This document shows, in pieces, positions 8,402 to 17,401 of a DNA stretch of 64,000 bases. The notes beneath the pieces were generated by a model. It was not told the DNA's origin and ran no database searches. It was given only the letters and a program-made list of their open reading frames with translations. Position numbers and translations under genes: made by a program. How positions within the stretch are numbered: the first letter of the stretch is position 1; the number at the start of each line of letters is the position of its first letter. Source of the DNA: Sulfuriferula sp. AH1. Lineage in GTDB: Bacteria; Pseudomonadota; Gammaproteobacteria; Burkholderiales; Sulfuriferulaceae. The DNA lies in NCBI RefSeq assembly GCF_002162035.1, contig NZ_CP021138.1, forward strand, positions 2,232,001-2,296,000. The letters are read 5' to 3'.

Positions 8402-9736
8402 ATGAGCCGCCGTGCAAAGATACAAAGGCTGAACATCTGGATGAACGGCATCCCTGTTGGCACCTGGGAAACGACTCGACACGGCGAACGCCTTGGTTAC
8501 TTCGATGAATGGCTTACGGACGAACAGTCCCGCCCCTTGTCCTTATCACTTCCATTCCTGCCGGGAAATGCACCCTACCAAGGGCAGGTCGTCACTGACT
8601 ATTTCGACAACATGCTGCCCGACAACGATGCCATTCGCCGTCGTCTGGCGCAACGTCACCAGGCTGGCGGCATTGATCCTTTTCGACTGCTGGCAAAGCT
8701 GGGCCGAGACTGCGTGGGTGCAATACAACTCCTCCCCGAAGATGAGGCGCCGTCGGACCTGTATGAAATCAACGGGGGGAAGCTGAATACCGCGGAGATC
8801 GCTCAACGACTACGCAACACCACATCGGCTCAAGCACTGGGGCAACATGATCACGACGAGGACCTGAGACTCTCCATCGCGGGGGCGCAGGAGAAAACCG
8901 CCCTATTGCGTCACGAAGGGCTATGGCTTCTGCCCCATGGAAGTACCCCGACAACGCACATCTTCAAACTGCCATTGGGCTTGGTCGGCCATATGCAGGC
9001 CGATATGCGTACCTCGGTGGAGAACGAATGGATGTGCTCAAAAATCATGGAGGCCTACGGAATTCCCATTGCGCGGTGTGAAGTCGAGTATTTCGAGGAC
9101 CAGAAAGTCCTCGTCGTCGAGCGATTCGACCGCACTCCATCAAGCGATGGAAGCTGGATCATCCGCCTGCCCCAGGAAGATATGTGCCAGGCAACGGCTA
9201 CGTCGCCACTGCATAAATATCAGTCAGACGGCGGCCCGGGAATTACTCAAATCATGGGATTGCTTCTCGGGTCGGACGATGCTGGGCGGGACCGGAATAA
9301 CTTCTTCAAAACCCAGATCATTTTTTGGGTGCTGGCTGCCATCGATGGTCACGCCAAGAACTTCAGTATCGCCCACCTCCCCGGTGGCAGCTACCGCGCC
9401 ACGCCGATCTATGACGTGCTTTCTGCCCATCCCGTCATTGGAACAGGGAAAAATCAAATTCCCCCATCTAAAGCCAAACTTGCCATGGCGGTGAAGGGAA
9501 GTACCAATAACTACCTGATTAAGCAAATTCAGCGACGGCACTGGATTAGTCATGCGCGGCAAGTCGGGCTCGGCGCTGCGGCGGCAGAGCAATTGATTGA
9601 GGAAGTTGTTAAGTCCACGGAATCCGTGATTGGCGAAGTGGGCAACTTGTTGCCGGATAACTTTCCCATGGATATGGCAGAAGCCATATTCAACGGAATG
9701 AGAATACAGTCTGCCAAGTTGGCTGGCGTTCATTGA
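8402..9736 (+). CDS. hipA: HipA serine/threonine kinase toxin
   Basis: A 444-residue full-length HipA, close to the E. coli protein in length and motifs. It shows the N-terminal subdomain, LSIAGAQEKTALL (Ser158 corresponds to the autophosphorylated Ser150 of E. coli), HIFKLP, VVERFDR, LPQEDMCQ, the catalytic AIDGHAKNFS (Asp315) and the metal-binding IYDVLSA (Asp338). E. coli HipA phosphorylates glutamyl-tRNA synthetase and induces growth arrest and persistence; the conserved residues predict an active kinase here. The ATG at 8402 is preferred over an in-frame TTG at 8393 that overlaps the hipB stop. The module sits alone between cphA and grxD, suggesting an acquired accessory cassette. Confidence 0.93.
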   Translation: MSRRAKIQRLNIWMNGIPVGTWETTRHGERLGYFDEWLTDEQSRPLSLSLPFLPGNAPYQGQVVTDYFDNMLPDNDAIRRRLAQRHQAGGIDPFRLLAKLGRDCVGAIQLLPEDEAPSDLYEINGGKLNTAEIAQRLRNTTSAQALGQHDHDEDLRLSIAGAQEKTALLRHEGLWLLPHGSTPTTHIFKLPLGLVGHMQADMRTSVENEWMCSKIMEAYGIPIARCEVEYFEDQKVLVVERFDRTPSSDGSWIIRLPQEDMCQATATSPLHKYQSDGGPGITQIMGLLLGSDDAGRDRNNFFKTQIIFWVLAAIDGHAKNFSIAHLPGGSYRATPIYDVLSAHPVIGTGKNQIPPSKAKLAMAVKGSTNNYLIKQIQRRHWISHARQVGLGAAAAEQLIEEVVKSTESVIGEVGNLLPDNFPMDMAEAIFNGMRIQSAKLAGVH

Positions 9737-9861
9737 GCAATGAATATAACCTTATCAAAACTGAAAGCTTGACTCACGGTCGGCTTACGTCCGCTCCGGG
9801 TCGATAGCAGCCTTTACTGAACGCCAGCCTCTTAATTATGAACTCCAATGCAACCCGGCGC
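9737..9861. other. Intergenic stretch after hipA
   Basis: About 125 bases without a gene. It contains a GC-rich segment near 9778-9812 that reads like a dispersed intergenic sequence (CGGTCGGCTTACG, CTCCGGGTCGATAGC), followed by the terminator hairpin. No open frame or RNA gene is supported. Confidence 0.4.
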
Positions 9862-9902
9862 AAAAAAGCCCTTGCCAGTCACAGACCGGCAAGGGCTTTT
9901 TT
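9862..9902. terminator. Bidirectional terminator between hipA and grxD
   Basis: Perfect 15-bp arms (AAAAAAGCCCTTGCC at 9862-9876 and its complement at 9888-9902) around an 11-base loop. The A-run on one side and T-run on the other allow termination in both directions, for hipBA on the plus strand and grxD on the minus strand. Confidence 0.92.
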
Positions 9903-9963
9903 GAACAATCCAGCAGCTGTTTTTTAAGCCAGAGCCGCTAACAATTGCGGCCCGGCTTGCAGA

Positions 9964-10272
9964 TCACGCGGCAACCAGCTTTTGCAGTTCGCCGCTCTGG
10001 AACATTTCTTTCATGATATCGGAGCCGCCGACGAATTCGCCGTTGATGTAGAGCTGGGGGATGGTAGGCCAGTTGGCGTAATCCTTGATGCCCTGGCGAA
10101 TTTCAGGCTCTGCCAGCACGTTCACGGTGAACAGGTCGGTGACGCCGGATGCTTTCAGAATCTGCACTGCGTTGGCGGAAAAGCCGCACTGCGGGAACTG
10201 CGGAGTGCCTTTCATGTACAGCACGACTTTGTGACCGGTAACCTGCTCGCGAATGGTATCTTGTACGCTCAT
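9964..10272 (-). CDS. grxD: Monothiol glutaredoxin (Grx4/GrxD type)
   Basis: A 102-residue cytoplasmic protein with the thioredoxin fold. The CGFS active site sits in [10 protein letters not shown] (about residues 28-36), with the conserved YMKGTP glutathione/cluster-binding segment before it and [19 protein letters not shown] after it. Monothiol glutaredoxins of this class bind a [2Fe-2S] cluster as a glutathione-bridged dimer and deliver it to target proteins. The length matches the family. It is monocistronic, with a terminator at 9862-9902. Confidence 0.97.
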   Translation of the reverse strand: MSVQDTIREQVTGHKVVLYMKGTPQFPQCGFSANAVQILKASGVTDLFTVNVLAEPEIRQGIKDYANWPTIPQLYINGEFVGGSDIMKEMFQSGELQKLVAA

Positions 10273-10416
10273 TTGTAATACTCCTGGAAATTGAATACCC
10301 GACTAAATTTATCAGGTATTATACTCGCGCCCTATGCATATCGTCAAGCTGCGCGCAGTCGCTGAAAAGATTGTAAACTATATTTTTAGCAAGCCATCGA
10401 CGAAATCATCGCCACC

Positions 10417-11913
10417 ATGACCGATCCCATCCACATCGCCCAGGCGCAGCATCCCATTTACCTGTTACCGCAGATGGCCAACCGCCACGGCCTGATCACC
10501 GGCGCGACCGGCACCGGCAAAACGGTATCGTTGCAGGTGCTCGCCGAGCAGTTCTCGCGGCGGGGCGTGCCGGTGTTCATGTCCGACATCAAGGGCGATC
10601 TGTCGGGGCTGGCCGTGGCAGGCGGCAACAATCCCAAAGTCGCGGCGCGGGTGGCGCAACTGGCGCTGACGGATTTCGCGTACAGCGCCTGGCCGGTGAC
10701 GTTCTGGGATGCCTTCGGCAAACAGGGCCACCCGATGCGTGCGACCATTTCCGACATGGGGCCGCTGCTGCTGGGGCGCATGCTCAACCTCAACGACACC
10801 CAGGCCGGCGTGCTCAATCTGGTATTCAAGATCGCCGACGATCACGGTCTGCTGCTGCTCGACCTCAAGGATCTGCGCGCCATGCTGCAATACGTCGGCG
10901 ACAGCGCCAAAGATTTCACGACGGAATACGGCAATGTCTCCGCCGCCAGCATCGGCGCGATCCAGCGCGGGCTGCTGGCACTGGAAAGCCAGGGCGGAGA
11001 GCATATCTTCGGCGAGCCCATGCTCAATGTCGATGACCTGATCCAGACTGATGCGCAGGGCCGTGGCATGATCAACATTCTGGCGGCCGACGACCTGATG
11101 CAGTCGCCGAAAGTTTACGCCACGCTGCTGCTGTGGCTGCTGTCGGAGCTGTACGAAAACCTGCCGGAAACGGGCGATCTGGACAAACCCAAGCTGGTAT
11201 TCTTCTTCGATGAAGCTCATCTGCTGTTCAATGATGCGCCCGCCGCGCTGGTGGACAAGATCGAACAGGTGGTGCGCCTGATCCGCTCCAAGGGCGTCGG
11301 CGTGTATTTCGTCACCCAGAACCCCGCCGACGTGCCCGACAAGGTGCTCTCCCAGCTCGGCAACCGCATCCAGCATGCCTTGCGTGCCTTCAGCCCGCGC
11401 GACCAGAAAGCGGTCAGGGCCGCTGCCGACACCATGCGCGACAATCCGGCGCTGGACGAAGCCGCCGTCATCACCGAGCTGGGCGTAGGTGAGGCGCTGG
11501 TATCCTGCCTCGATGAAAAAGGCCGTCCCGGCATCGTCGAGCGCGCATTGATCCTGCCGCCCACTGCGCAAATCGGCCCGATCAGCCCGGAACAACGCCA
11601 GGCCATCATCAGCCAGTCACTGCTGGCCGGCCATTACGAACAGCAGATCGACCGCGACTCGGCCTACGAAAAACTCAAACAGCGCGCCAGCGTCAGCACG
11701 GCGGCAGCACCCGCAGATACACAACAGCAGCCGGCAAGCAGCAGCGGCTGGCTGGATGACATACTCGGCAACAGCGGCCAGCCGGGCACCGCACGCCGTC
11801 GCGAAAATGCGCTGGAAGCCATGACCAAAAGTGCAGCGCGCGCCATCGGCTCGGAAGTCGGCCGCCGTATCATCCGCGGTGTACTGGGTTCATTGCTGGG
11901 CGGTAACAAATAG
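10417..11913 (+). CDS. HerA-like helicase / DUF853 ATPase (YjgR type)
   Basis: A 498-residue P-loop ATPase of the DUF853 (YjgR) family, related to HerA/FtsK. Walker A is GATGTGKT around residues 29-36, Walker B is LVFFFDEAH near 265, and the sensor region is YFVTQNP. A low-complexity Ala/Gln/Ser linker (about 425-450) precedes a conserved C-terminal segment rich in Arg/Gly ([15 protein letters not shown]). The cellular role of YjgR is not established; DNA translocation is inferred from the fold. The start ATG is at 10417, in a short gap after the divergent grxD. It is transcribed towards the hydrogenase operon but separated from it by 85 bp. Confidence 0.9.
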   Translation: MTDPIHIAQAQHPIYLLPQMANRHGLITGATGTGKTVSLQVLAEQFSRRGVPVFMSDIKGDLSGLAVAGGNNPKVAARVAQLALTDFAYSAWPVTFWDAFGKQGHPMRATISDMGPLLLGRMLNLNDTQAGVLNLVFKIADDHGLLLLDLKDLRAMLQYVGDSAKDFTTEYGNVSAASIGAIQRGLLALESQGGEHIFGEPMLNVDDLIQTDAQGRGMINILAADDLMQSPKVYATLLLWLLSELYENLPETGDLDKPKLVFFFDEAHLLFNDAPAALVDKIEQVVRLIRSKGVGVYFVTQNPADVPDKVLSQLGNRIQHALRAFSPRDQKAVRAAADTMRDNPALDEAAVITELGVGEALVSCLDEKGRPGIVERALILPPTAQIGPISPEQRQAIISQSLLAGHYEQQIDRDSAYEKLKQRASVSTAAAPADTQQQPASSSGWLDDILGNSGQPGTARRRENALEAMTKSAARAIGSEVGRRIIRGVLGSLLGGNK

Positions 11914-11998
11914 TCAGGCGGGTGCGCAGCACAATAGTGCTTGACTTGCAGCGGCGAACATAGCACGCTTTCATCATGTCGGTTTTCCGGGATACGGA

Positions 11999-13807
11999 AT
12001 GATCATGACCAACCCGCAGACGCAATTCGAGCAACAGATACACGCGATTGCCGCCCGATACCGAAACGATCCGGACTATGTGCTGCAGATGCTGCGCGAG
12101 GTGCAGGAACAGCAAGGCTGGATCTCGCCGCAAGCCATCGACTGCCTGCAACATGAATTGCAACTGCCGCGCACCAGGATAGAGTCGGTCGCCGGTTTCT
12201 ACAGTTTTCTCTACACCGAACCGCACGGCCAGTATCGCGTCCTGTTCAGCAACAACATCACCGACCAGATGCTGGGCAGCCTGACCTTGCTGCAGCGCAT
12301 GACCGGGCACTTCGGTATCGCGCCGGGCCAGGTCTCTGCCGACGGGCTGATTTATGTCGACACCACTTCGTGCACCGGTCTTTCCGATCAGGGCCCTGCG
12401 CTGCTGGTCAACAACTTCGCGATCACCCGGTTGACCGCCGCGCGCATCGACCAGATGTGCGAGCTGATCCGGCAACGCCAGCCGCTGGAGAACTGGCCAC
12501 AGGAATGGTTTCACACTGCTGACAACATCCGCCGCAGCGACATTCTGCTGCAACACCGCTTTGCGCCCGGTGCCGCACTCCACGCTGCCATCGCCAGTGG
12601 CCGCGACCAGTTGCTGGAGCAGATCAAGCGCGCCAATCTGCGCGGTCGCGGCGGCGCAGGTTTCAAAACCGGGCTCAAATGGGAAATATGCCACGATGCG
12701 CCGGGTCAGGCACACTACGTGGTATGCAACGCTGACGAAGGCGAGCCCGGCACCTTCAAGGACCGCGTGCTGCTCAACGGCTACGCCGATCAGGTATTCG
12801 AGGGCATGACCCTGTGCGCCTACGTTATCGGCGCGCAGCGCGGCTTGCTCTACCTGCGCGGCGAGTACCGCTATCTGCTGCCGCAGCTGCAATCCGTGCT
12901 GGCAAGACGACGCGAACAAGGCTTGCTCGGCAAGAGCATACTCGGTCATACCGGCTTCGATTTCGATATCGAAATTCACGTCGGCGCCGGCGCCTATATC
13001 TGCGGCGAGGAATCGGCATTGATCGAATCGCTGGAAGGCAAGCGCGCCACGCCGCGCAACCGCCCGCCGTTCCCGGTCACCCACGGCTATCTCGACCAGC
13101 CCACCGTGGTCAACAATGTGGAAACCTTCGCCGTCTGCTGCCTGATCGCACTGCACGGCGGCGACTGGCATGCCGCCATCGGCACCCGTGAATCCGCCGG
13201 CACCAAGCTTATCAGTGTGAGTGGCGACTGCGCCCGCCCCGGCATTTACGAATACCCGTTCGGCGTCACGGTCGCGCAGATACTCGCCGACTGTGGCGCC
13301 AGCGACGTGCAGGCGGTGCAGATCAGCGGCGCTGCCGGGGTCTGTGTCGCACCCGGGGAATTCGAGCGCAGGATCGCTTTCGAGGACATTCCCACTGCAG
13401 GCGCATTCATGGTGTTCAACCGCGAGCGCGACATGTTCGAAGTGGCGCGCAATTTCGTGCATTTCTTCGCTCACGAGAGCTGCGGCTTCTGCACCCCGTG
13501 CCGGGTCGGCACCTCGCTGCTGGCCAATCTGATGGACAAGCTGCAACGCGGTCACGGTTCGTCCTATGACTTTGCCGAAATCGAAAAGCTCAATCTCGAC
13601 TTGCGCGCGCTGAGCCACTGCGGCCTCGGCCATTCGGCATGCAACCCGGTGCTCGACACCATCGCCAAATTCCGCCCGGCCTACGATGCGCGCATGCTGC
13701 ATCAGGATTTTTTGCCAGCCTTCAGCCTCGACAGCGCACTGGCAGCGGCCCGCCAGCTGACCCATAGAGACGATGCCGCCGCACATCTGGAGGATGAAGA
13801 TGTCTGA
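11999..13807 (+). CDS. hoxF: NAD-reducing hydrogenase, diaphorase subunit HoxF
   Basis: A 602-residue flavoprotein that passes electrons between NAD(H) and the Fe-S chain of the soluble [NiFe] hydrogenase. The N-terminal NuoE-like domain (about 1-165) has lost the usual four-cysteine [2Fe-2S] site; only SCTGLSDQ keeps one cysteine. The NuoF-like part holds the FMN site GRGGAGFKTG, the NAD site GAGAYICGEESAL, and the [4Fe-4S] ligands CGFCTPC plus a later cysteine in LSHCGLGHSAC. ATG at 11999 follows a GGGATACGGA-like ribosome site; ATG at 12005 is an alternative. First gene of hoxFUYHW-hypAB; its 3' end overlaps hoxU by 8 bp. Confidence 0.96.
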   Translation: MIMTNPQTQFEQQIHAIAARYRNDPDYVLQMLREVQEQQGWISPQAIDCLQHELQLPRTRIESVAGFYSFLYTEPHGQYRVLFSNNITDQMLGSLTLLQRMTGHFGIAPGQVSADGLIYVDTTSCTGLSDQGPALLVNNFAITRLTAARIDQMCELIRQRQPLENWPQEWFHTADNIRRSDILLQHRFAPGAALHAAIASGRDQLLEQIKRANLRGRGGAGFKTGLKWEICHDAPGQAHYVVCNADEGEPGTFKDRVLLNGYADQVFEGMTLCAYVIGAQRGLLYLRGEYRYLLPQLQSVLARRREQGLLGKSILGHTGFDFDIEIHVGAGAYICGEESALIESLEGKRATPRNRPPFPVTHGYLDQPTVVNNVETFAVCCLIALHGGDWHAAIGTRESAGTKLISVSGDCARPGIYEYPFGVTVAQILADCGASDVQAVQISGAAGVCVAPGEFERRIAFEDIPTAGAFMVFNRERDMFEVARNFVHFFAHESCGFCTPCRVGTSLLANLMDKLQRGHGSSYDFAEIEKLNLDLRALSHCGLGHSACNPVLDTIAKFRPAYDARMLHQDFLPAFSLDSALAAARQLTHRDDAAAHLEDEDV

Positions 13808-14510
13808 ACACAGTTTTACGCTGGACGGCCACAGCGTGCCCTTCACCCCCGGCCAGACCCTGATCCAAGCCGCAACCGCTGCCGGGCATTACATTCCCTA
13901 TCTGTGCTATCACCCGGAGCTGAAGCCGCACGGCTCATGCAAGGTGTGTTCGGTCAAGGTCAACGGCCGCACCATCGCCTCCTGCACTACGCTGGCGCAG
14001 GACGGCATGAGCGTGAAAAGCGCCACGCCGGAGATCGAAGCGGAACGACTCGCGCTGGTACAGATGCTGTTCGTCGAGGGCAACCACTTCTGCCCGTCGT
14101 GCGAGAAGAGCGGCGACTGCCGGCTGCAGGCCACGGCATACGACCTCAACATGCTGTCGCAGCACTACGAACAATTCTTCCCCACCCGCCCCATCGATGC
14201 GTCGCACCCCGATTACCTGCTGGATTTCAACCGCTGCATCCTGTGTTCGCTGTGCGTGCGCGCCAGCCGTGATGTGGATGGCAAAAACGTGTTCGACCTG
14301 TCCGGTCGCGGCATCCACACCCGACTCATCGTCAATGCAAAATCGGGGCTGCTGGCCGATACCGACTTTTCCGGCGCGGATATGGCAGCGCACGTCTGCC
14401 CGGTGGGCGCGATCCTGCCCAAGCGCCAGGGATTCAAGGTGCCCATCGGCCAGCGCACCTACGACCTCGAGCCGATCAGCGCAATAACGCCGCAGCGCAA
14501 GGAGGATTGA
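13800..14510 (+). CDS. hoxU: NAD-reducing hydrogenase, electron transfer subunit HoxU
   Basis: A 236-residue NuoG-like subunit carrying the Fe-S chain from the hydrogenase module to HoxF. The N-terminal 2Fe-2S ferredoxin domain has YLCYHPELKPHGSCKVCSV and a fourth cysteine in TIASC. It is followed by the HxxCxxC motif HFCPSCEKSGDC and then an RCILCSLCVR plus HVCPVGAI pair typical of [4Fe-4S] binding. The start at 13800 is chosen because GGAGG lies 7 bases upstream; earlier ATGs at 13773 and 13794 are too close to or before that site. It overlaps hoxF by 8 bp and ends one base before hoxY. Confidence 0.95.
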   Translation: MSEHSFTLDGHSVPFTPGQTLIQAATAAGHYIPYLCYHPELKPHGSCKVCSVKVNGRTIASCTTLAQDGMSVKSATPEIEAERLALVQMLFVEGNHFCPSCEKSGDCRLQATAYDLNMLSQHYEQFFPTRPIDASHPDYLLDFNRCILCSLCVRASRDVDGKNVFDLSGRGIHTRLIVNAKSGLLADTDFSGADMAAHVCPVGAILPKRQGFKVPIGQRTYDLEPISAITPQRKED

Positions 14511-14511
14511 G

Positions 14512-15063
14512 ATGAGCGCCGCAATCACACCCAGGCTACGCATTGCCACCACCTCGCTAGCCGGCTGCTTCGGCTGCCACATGTCGTTTCTGGATATCGA
14601 CGAGCGCTTTCTGCAGCTGATCGAGCATGTCGATTTCGACCGCTCGCCGCTGACCGACATCAAGCATTGCGGCGTGTGCGACATCGGTCTGATCGAGGGC
14701 GGCGTGTGCAATGCCGAGAACGTGCATGTGTTGCGCGAATTCCGCGCGCAGTGCACCATCCTGATAGCCGTCGGCGCCTGCGCGATCAACGGCGGCCTGC
14801 CCGCCCAGCGCAATCATATCCCGCTGCAGGACTTGTTCAACGAGGTCTATCTGCAACGCCGCAATCTGGCTGGCGGCATCATCCCGGATGACCCCGAGCT
14901 GCCGTTATTGCTCGACAAGGTCTATCCGCTGCATGAAGTGGTGAAGATCGATTATTCCATTCCAGGCTGTCCGCCTTCCGCCGATGCCATCTGGCAGGTG
15001 CTGAGCGATGTGCTGGCCGGGCGCGAACCCAGCCTGGATTACGCGCTGATCCATTATGATTGA
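14512..15063 (+). CDS. hoxY: NAD-reducing hydrogenase, small subunit HoxY
   Basis: A 183-residue hydrogenase small subunit of the group 3d (bidirectional/soluble) type. It binds one [4Fe-4S] cluster next to the NiFe centre. Ligand cysteines are visible in AGCFGCHMS, the VGACAINGG segment and SIPGCPPSAD. There is no twin-arginine signal, in keeping with a cytoplasmic enzyme. The gene begins one base after the hoxU stop (TGAGATG arrangement), so it is coupled; hoxH follows after 8 bp. Confidence 0.95.
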   Translation: MSAAITPRLRIATTSLAGCFGCHMSFLDIDERFLQLIEHVDFDRSPLTDIKHCGVCDIGLIEGGVCNAENVHVLREFRAQCTILIAVGACAINGGLPAQRNHIPLQDLFNEVYLQRRNLAGGIIPDDPELPLLLDKVYPLHEVVKIDYSIPGCPPSADAIWQVLSDVLAGREPSLDYALIHYD

Positions 15064-15071
15064 AGCCGACC

Positions 15072-16529
15072 ATGAATCTTGAAACTGCCGCCCAGCCGGA
15101 AAAATTGCGCCGCATCGCCATCGACCCGCTGTCACGGGTGGAGGGCCACGGCAAGGTCACCATCCTGCTCGATGACGCCAATCAGGTACAGCAGGTACGC
15201 CTGCACATCGTCGAGTTCCGCGGCTTCGAAAAATTCGTGCAGGGCCGTCCCTACTGGGAAGTGCCGCTGATGGTGCAGCGGCTGTGCGGCATCTGCCCGG
15301 TCAGCCACAATCTGGCGGCATCCAAGGCGCTCGACAGCATCGTCGGCGCCAGCCAGATCACCCCGACCGCCGAGAAAATCCGCCGCCTGATGCATTACGG
15401 ACAGATACTGCAATCGCATGCATTGCACCTGTATTTTCTCAGCTCGCCCGACTTGCTGTTCGGCTTCGACAGCGAGGTCAGCCGCCGCAACATCATCGGT
15501 GTCGCCCAGCATTATCCGGATGCGGCACAACGCGGCATCCTGCTGCGCAAATTCGGCCAGGAAATCATCCGCATCACTACCGGCAAGCGCATCCACGGCA
15601 CCGGCGCGGTTCCCGGCGGGGTCAACAAGCTGGTAAGCAAGGCCGAACGCGAAACGCTGCTGGAGAATATGGACCAGATCATGGAATGGGGCCGCGATTC
15701 GGTGCACATGGTGCAGGCGCTGCACCAGCAGCACCCTGAGTTCTACGACAGTTTCGGCGCCTTCCCTTCGAGCATGATGTCCTTGACGAATGATGCCGGT
15801 GCGCTCGACCTGTATCACGGCAGCCTGCGCGTGCGCGATGCAGGCGGCGGCATCCTGTTCGACGGCGTGGATTACCGGGATTACGAAACCCTGATCGAGG
15901 AAGAGGTCAAACCGTGGACCTACATGAAATTCCCCTATCTGAAGTCGTTAGGCAACCAGCACGGCTGGTATCGCGTCGGCCCGCTATCGCGGGTGCAGAA
16001 CTGCGATTTCATCCCAACGCCGCTGGCAGAACTGGCACGGCGCGAGTTCGTCGATTACTCGATCGGTCCCAGCCACGCGCCGCTCGCCTACCATTGGGCG
16101 CGCATGATCGAATTGCTGCACGCAGCGGAAACCATCCGCGACCTGCTCAACGACCCGGACATCCTCAGCGGCGAAATGCGGGTGCAGGGCGAGCACCGGC
16201 ACGAAGGCATCGGCGTCATCGAAGCGCCGCGCGGCACGCTGATCCATCATTATCAGGTGGATGACAACGACCTGGTGGCGATGTGCAATCTTATCGTCTC
16301 CACCACCCATAACAATCAGGCGATGAATGAAGCCATCCGCACCGTGGCGCGCCAGTATCTGGACGGCCACGACATTACCGAGGGGCTGCTCAACCATATC
16401 GAGGTGGCGATTCGCGCCTTCGACCCCTGCCTGTCGTGCGCCACCCATGCGCTGGGCAAGATGCCGCTGCTGGTGGAGCTGCTCGATGCCGGTGGCACTG
16501 TCGTCACTCAGGCCACACGCAATTTCTAA
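15072..16529 (+). CDS. hoxH: NAD-reducing hydrogenase, large subunit HoxH
   Basis: A 485-residue catalytic subunit with the NiFe active site. Both ligand motifs are intact: RLCGICPVSH (Cys72, Cys75) and DPCLSCATH (Cys453, Cys456). About 26 residues follow the conserved His459; this C-terminal extension should be removed by the endopeptidase encoded next, after nickel insertion. The ATG at 15072 is preferred over an in-frame TTG at 15060 that overlaps the end of hoxY. Oxygen tolerance cannot be judged from the sequence. The start codon of hoxW follows the stop directly. Confidence 0.96.
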   Translation: MNLETAAQPEKLRRIAIDPLSRVEGHGKVTILLDDANQVQQVRLHIVEFRGFEKFVQGRPYWEVPLMVQRLCGICPVSHNLAASKALDSIVGASQITPTAEKIRRLMHYGQILQSHALHLYFLSSPDLLFGFDSEVSRRNIIGVAQHYPDAAQRGILLRKFGQEIIRITTGKRIHGTGAVPGGVNKLVSKAERETLLENMDQIMEWGRDSVHMVQALHQQHPEFYDSFGAFPSSMMSLTNDAGALDLYHGSLRVRDAGGGILFDGVDYRDYETLIEEEVKPWTYMKFPYLKSLGNQHGWYRVGPLSRVQNCDFIPTPLAELARREFVDYSIGPSHAPLAYHWARMIELLHAAETIRDLLNDPDILSGEMRVQGEHRHEGIGVIEAPRGTLIHHYQVDDNDLVAMCNLIVSTTHNNQAMNEAIRTVARQYLDGHDITEGLLNHIEVAIRAFDPCLSCATHALGKMPLLVELLDAGGTVVTQATRNF

Positions 16530-17033
16530 ATGAACATCCCGACCCTGCCCGCCCCCACCCTGATTATCGGCTACGGCAACCCCAGCCGCGGCGACGATGC
16601 GCTGGGACCGGGTTTGCTGGAAGAAATCGCACGCCTGCTGCCGCAGCATCCGGAATGGGGCGCTATCGAACTGCTGACCGATTTCCAGTTGCAAATCGAA
16701 TTCGTACTCGACCTCGCCGGACGCCAGCGCATCGTTTTCGTCGATGCCGCGGCCAGCGGCGCCGGACCCTTCGCGTTTACGCCGCTGGCCGCCAGCCGTG
16801 AAAACACTGCGGCGACCCATGCGCTGACGCCGGATGCCTTGCTGACGGTATTCTGCAATCATTATGGCTGTGCGCCGCCGCTCAGCTTCCTGCTGGCGAT
16901 CAGGGGCCACGATTTCGAGCTGGGCGCGCCGCTGTCAGATGCCGCCCGGCATAATCTGCAGGCCGCGCGCGACATGCTCGGCCGCTGGCTGACGCAGACC
17001 AGCCCGACGCTGAGTCAGGCTGCGTATGCATGA
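16530..17033 (+). CDS. hoxW: Hydrogenase maturation protease for HoxH
   Basis: A 167-residue member of the HycI/HybD/HoxW endopeptidase family, which cleaves the C-terminal extension of the large subunit after nickel incorporation. Visible signatures are IIGYGNPSRGDDALGP near the N-terminus, with the metal-binding acidic residue, and the IVFVDAA segment near residue 70. It starts immediately after the hoxH stop and overlaps hypA by 8 bp. The C-terminal 15 residues (QTSPTLSQAAYA) are not conserved in the family. The name HoxW is assigned from position in the hox operon. Confidence 0.9.
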   Translation: MNIPTLPAPTLIIGYGNPSRGDDALGPGLLEEIARLLPQHPEWGAIELLTDFQLQIEFVLDLAGRQRIVFVDAAASGAGPFAFTPLAASRENTAATHALTPDALLTVFCNHYGCAPPLSFLLAIRGHDFELGAPLSDAARHNLQAARDMLGRWLTQTSPTLSQAAYA

Positions 17034-17367
17034 AATGGCGCTGGCAGAGAGCATGCTGCAAATTGTGGAAGATACCGCAACGACACAGGGCTTTAGTCAG
17101 GTGCGGGTAATCTGGGTCGAAGTGGGCAGCATGGCCGGAGTGGAGGTGTCAGCACTGCAATTCTGCTTTGAAGCCGTGGCACGCAACACCATTGCACAAA
17201 ATGCGCGACTGGAAATCATCGCTATTGCGGGTACTGGCTATTGCAGCAACTGCCAGCGCAGCAGCCCGGTACAGGACTTGCTGGATGCGTGTCCGGCCTG
17301 CGGCGCTTACACCATGCAGATTACCGGCGGCACCGAGCTGCGGATAAAGGAACTGGATGTCATTTAG
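17026..17367 (+). CDS. hypA: Hydrogenase nickel incorporation protein HypA
   Basis: A 113-residue nickel metallochaperone. It begins MHEMALAES, where His2 is the nickel ligand of the family. The structural zinc site is the pair CSNC and CPAC (about residues 74-93). It works with HypB to deliver nickel to the large subunit. It overlaps hoxW by 8 bp, and hypB follows after 34 bp. Confidence 0.97.
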   Translation: MHEMALAESMLQIVEDTATTQGFSQVRVIWVEVGSMAGVEVSALQFCFEAVARNTIAQNARLEIIAIAGTGYCSNCQRSSPVQDLLDACPACGAYTMQITGGTELRIKELDVI

Positions 17368-17401
17368 ATCATGTTAGCACTACCCAACAGAGGAAACACT
17401 C

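Noticed and set aside
11870-13846. 658-codon open frame antisense to hoxF
   Set aside because: It mirrors the high-GC codon pattern of hoxF, has no recognisable domain and covers several gene boundaries; a shadow frame.
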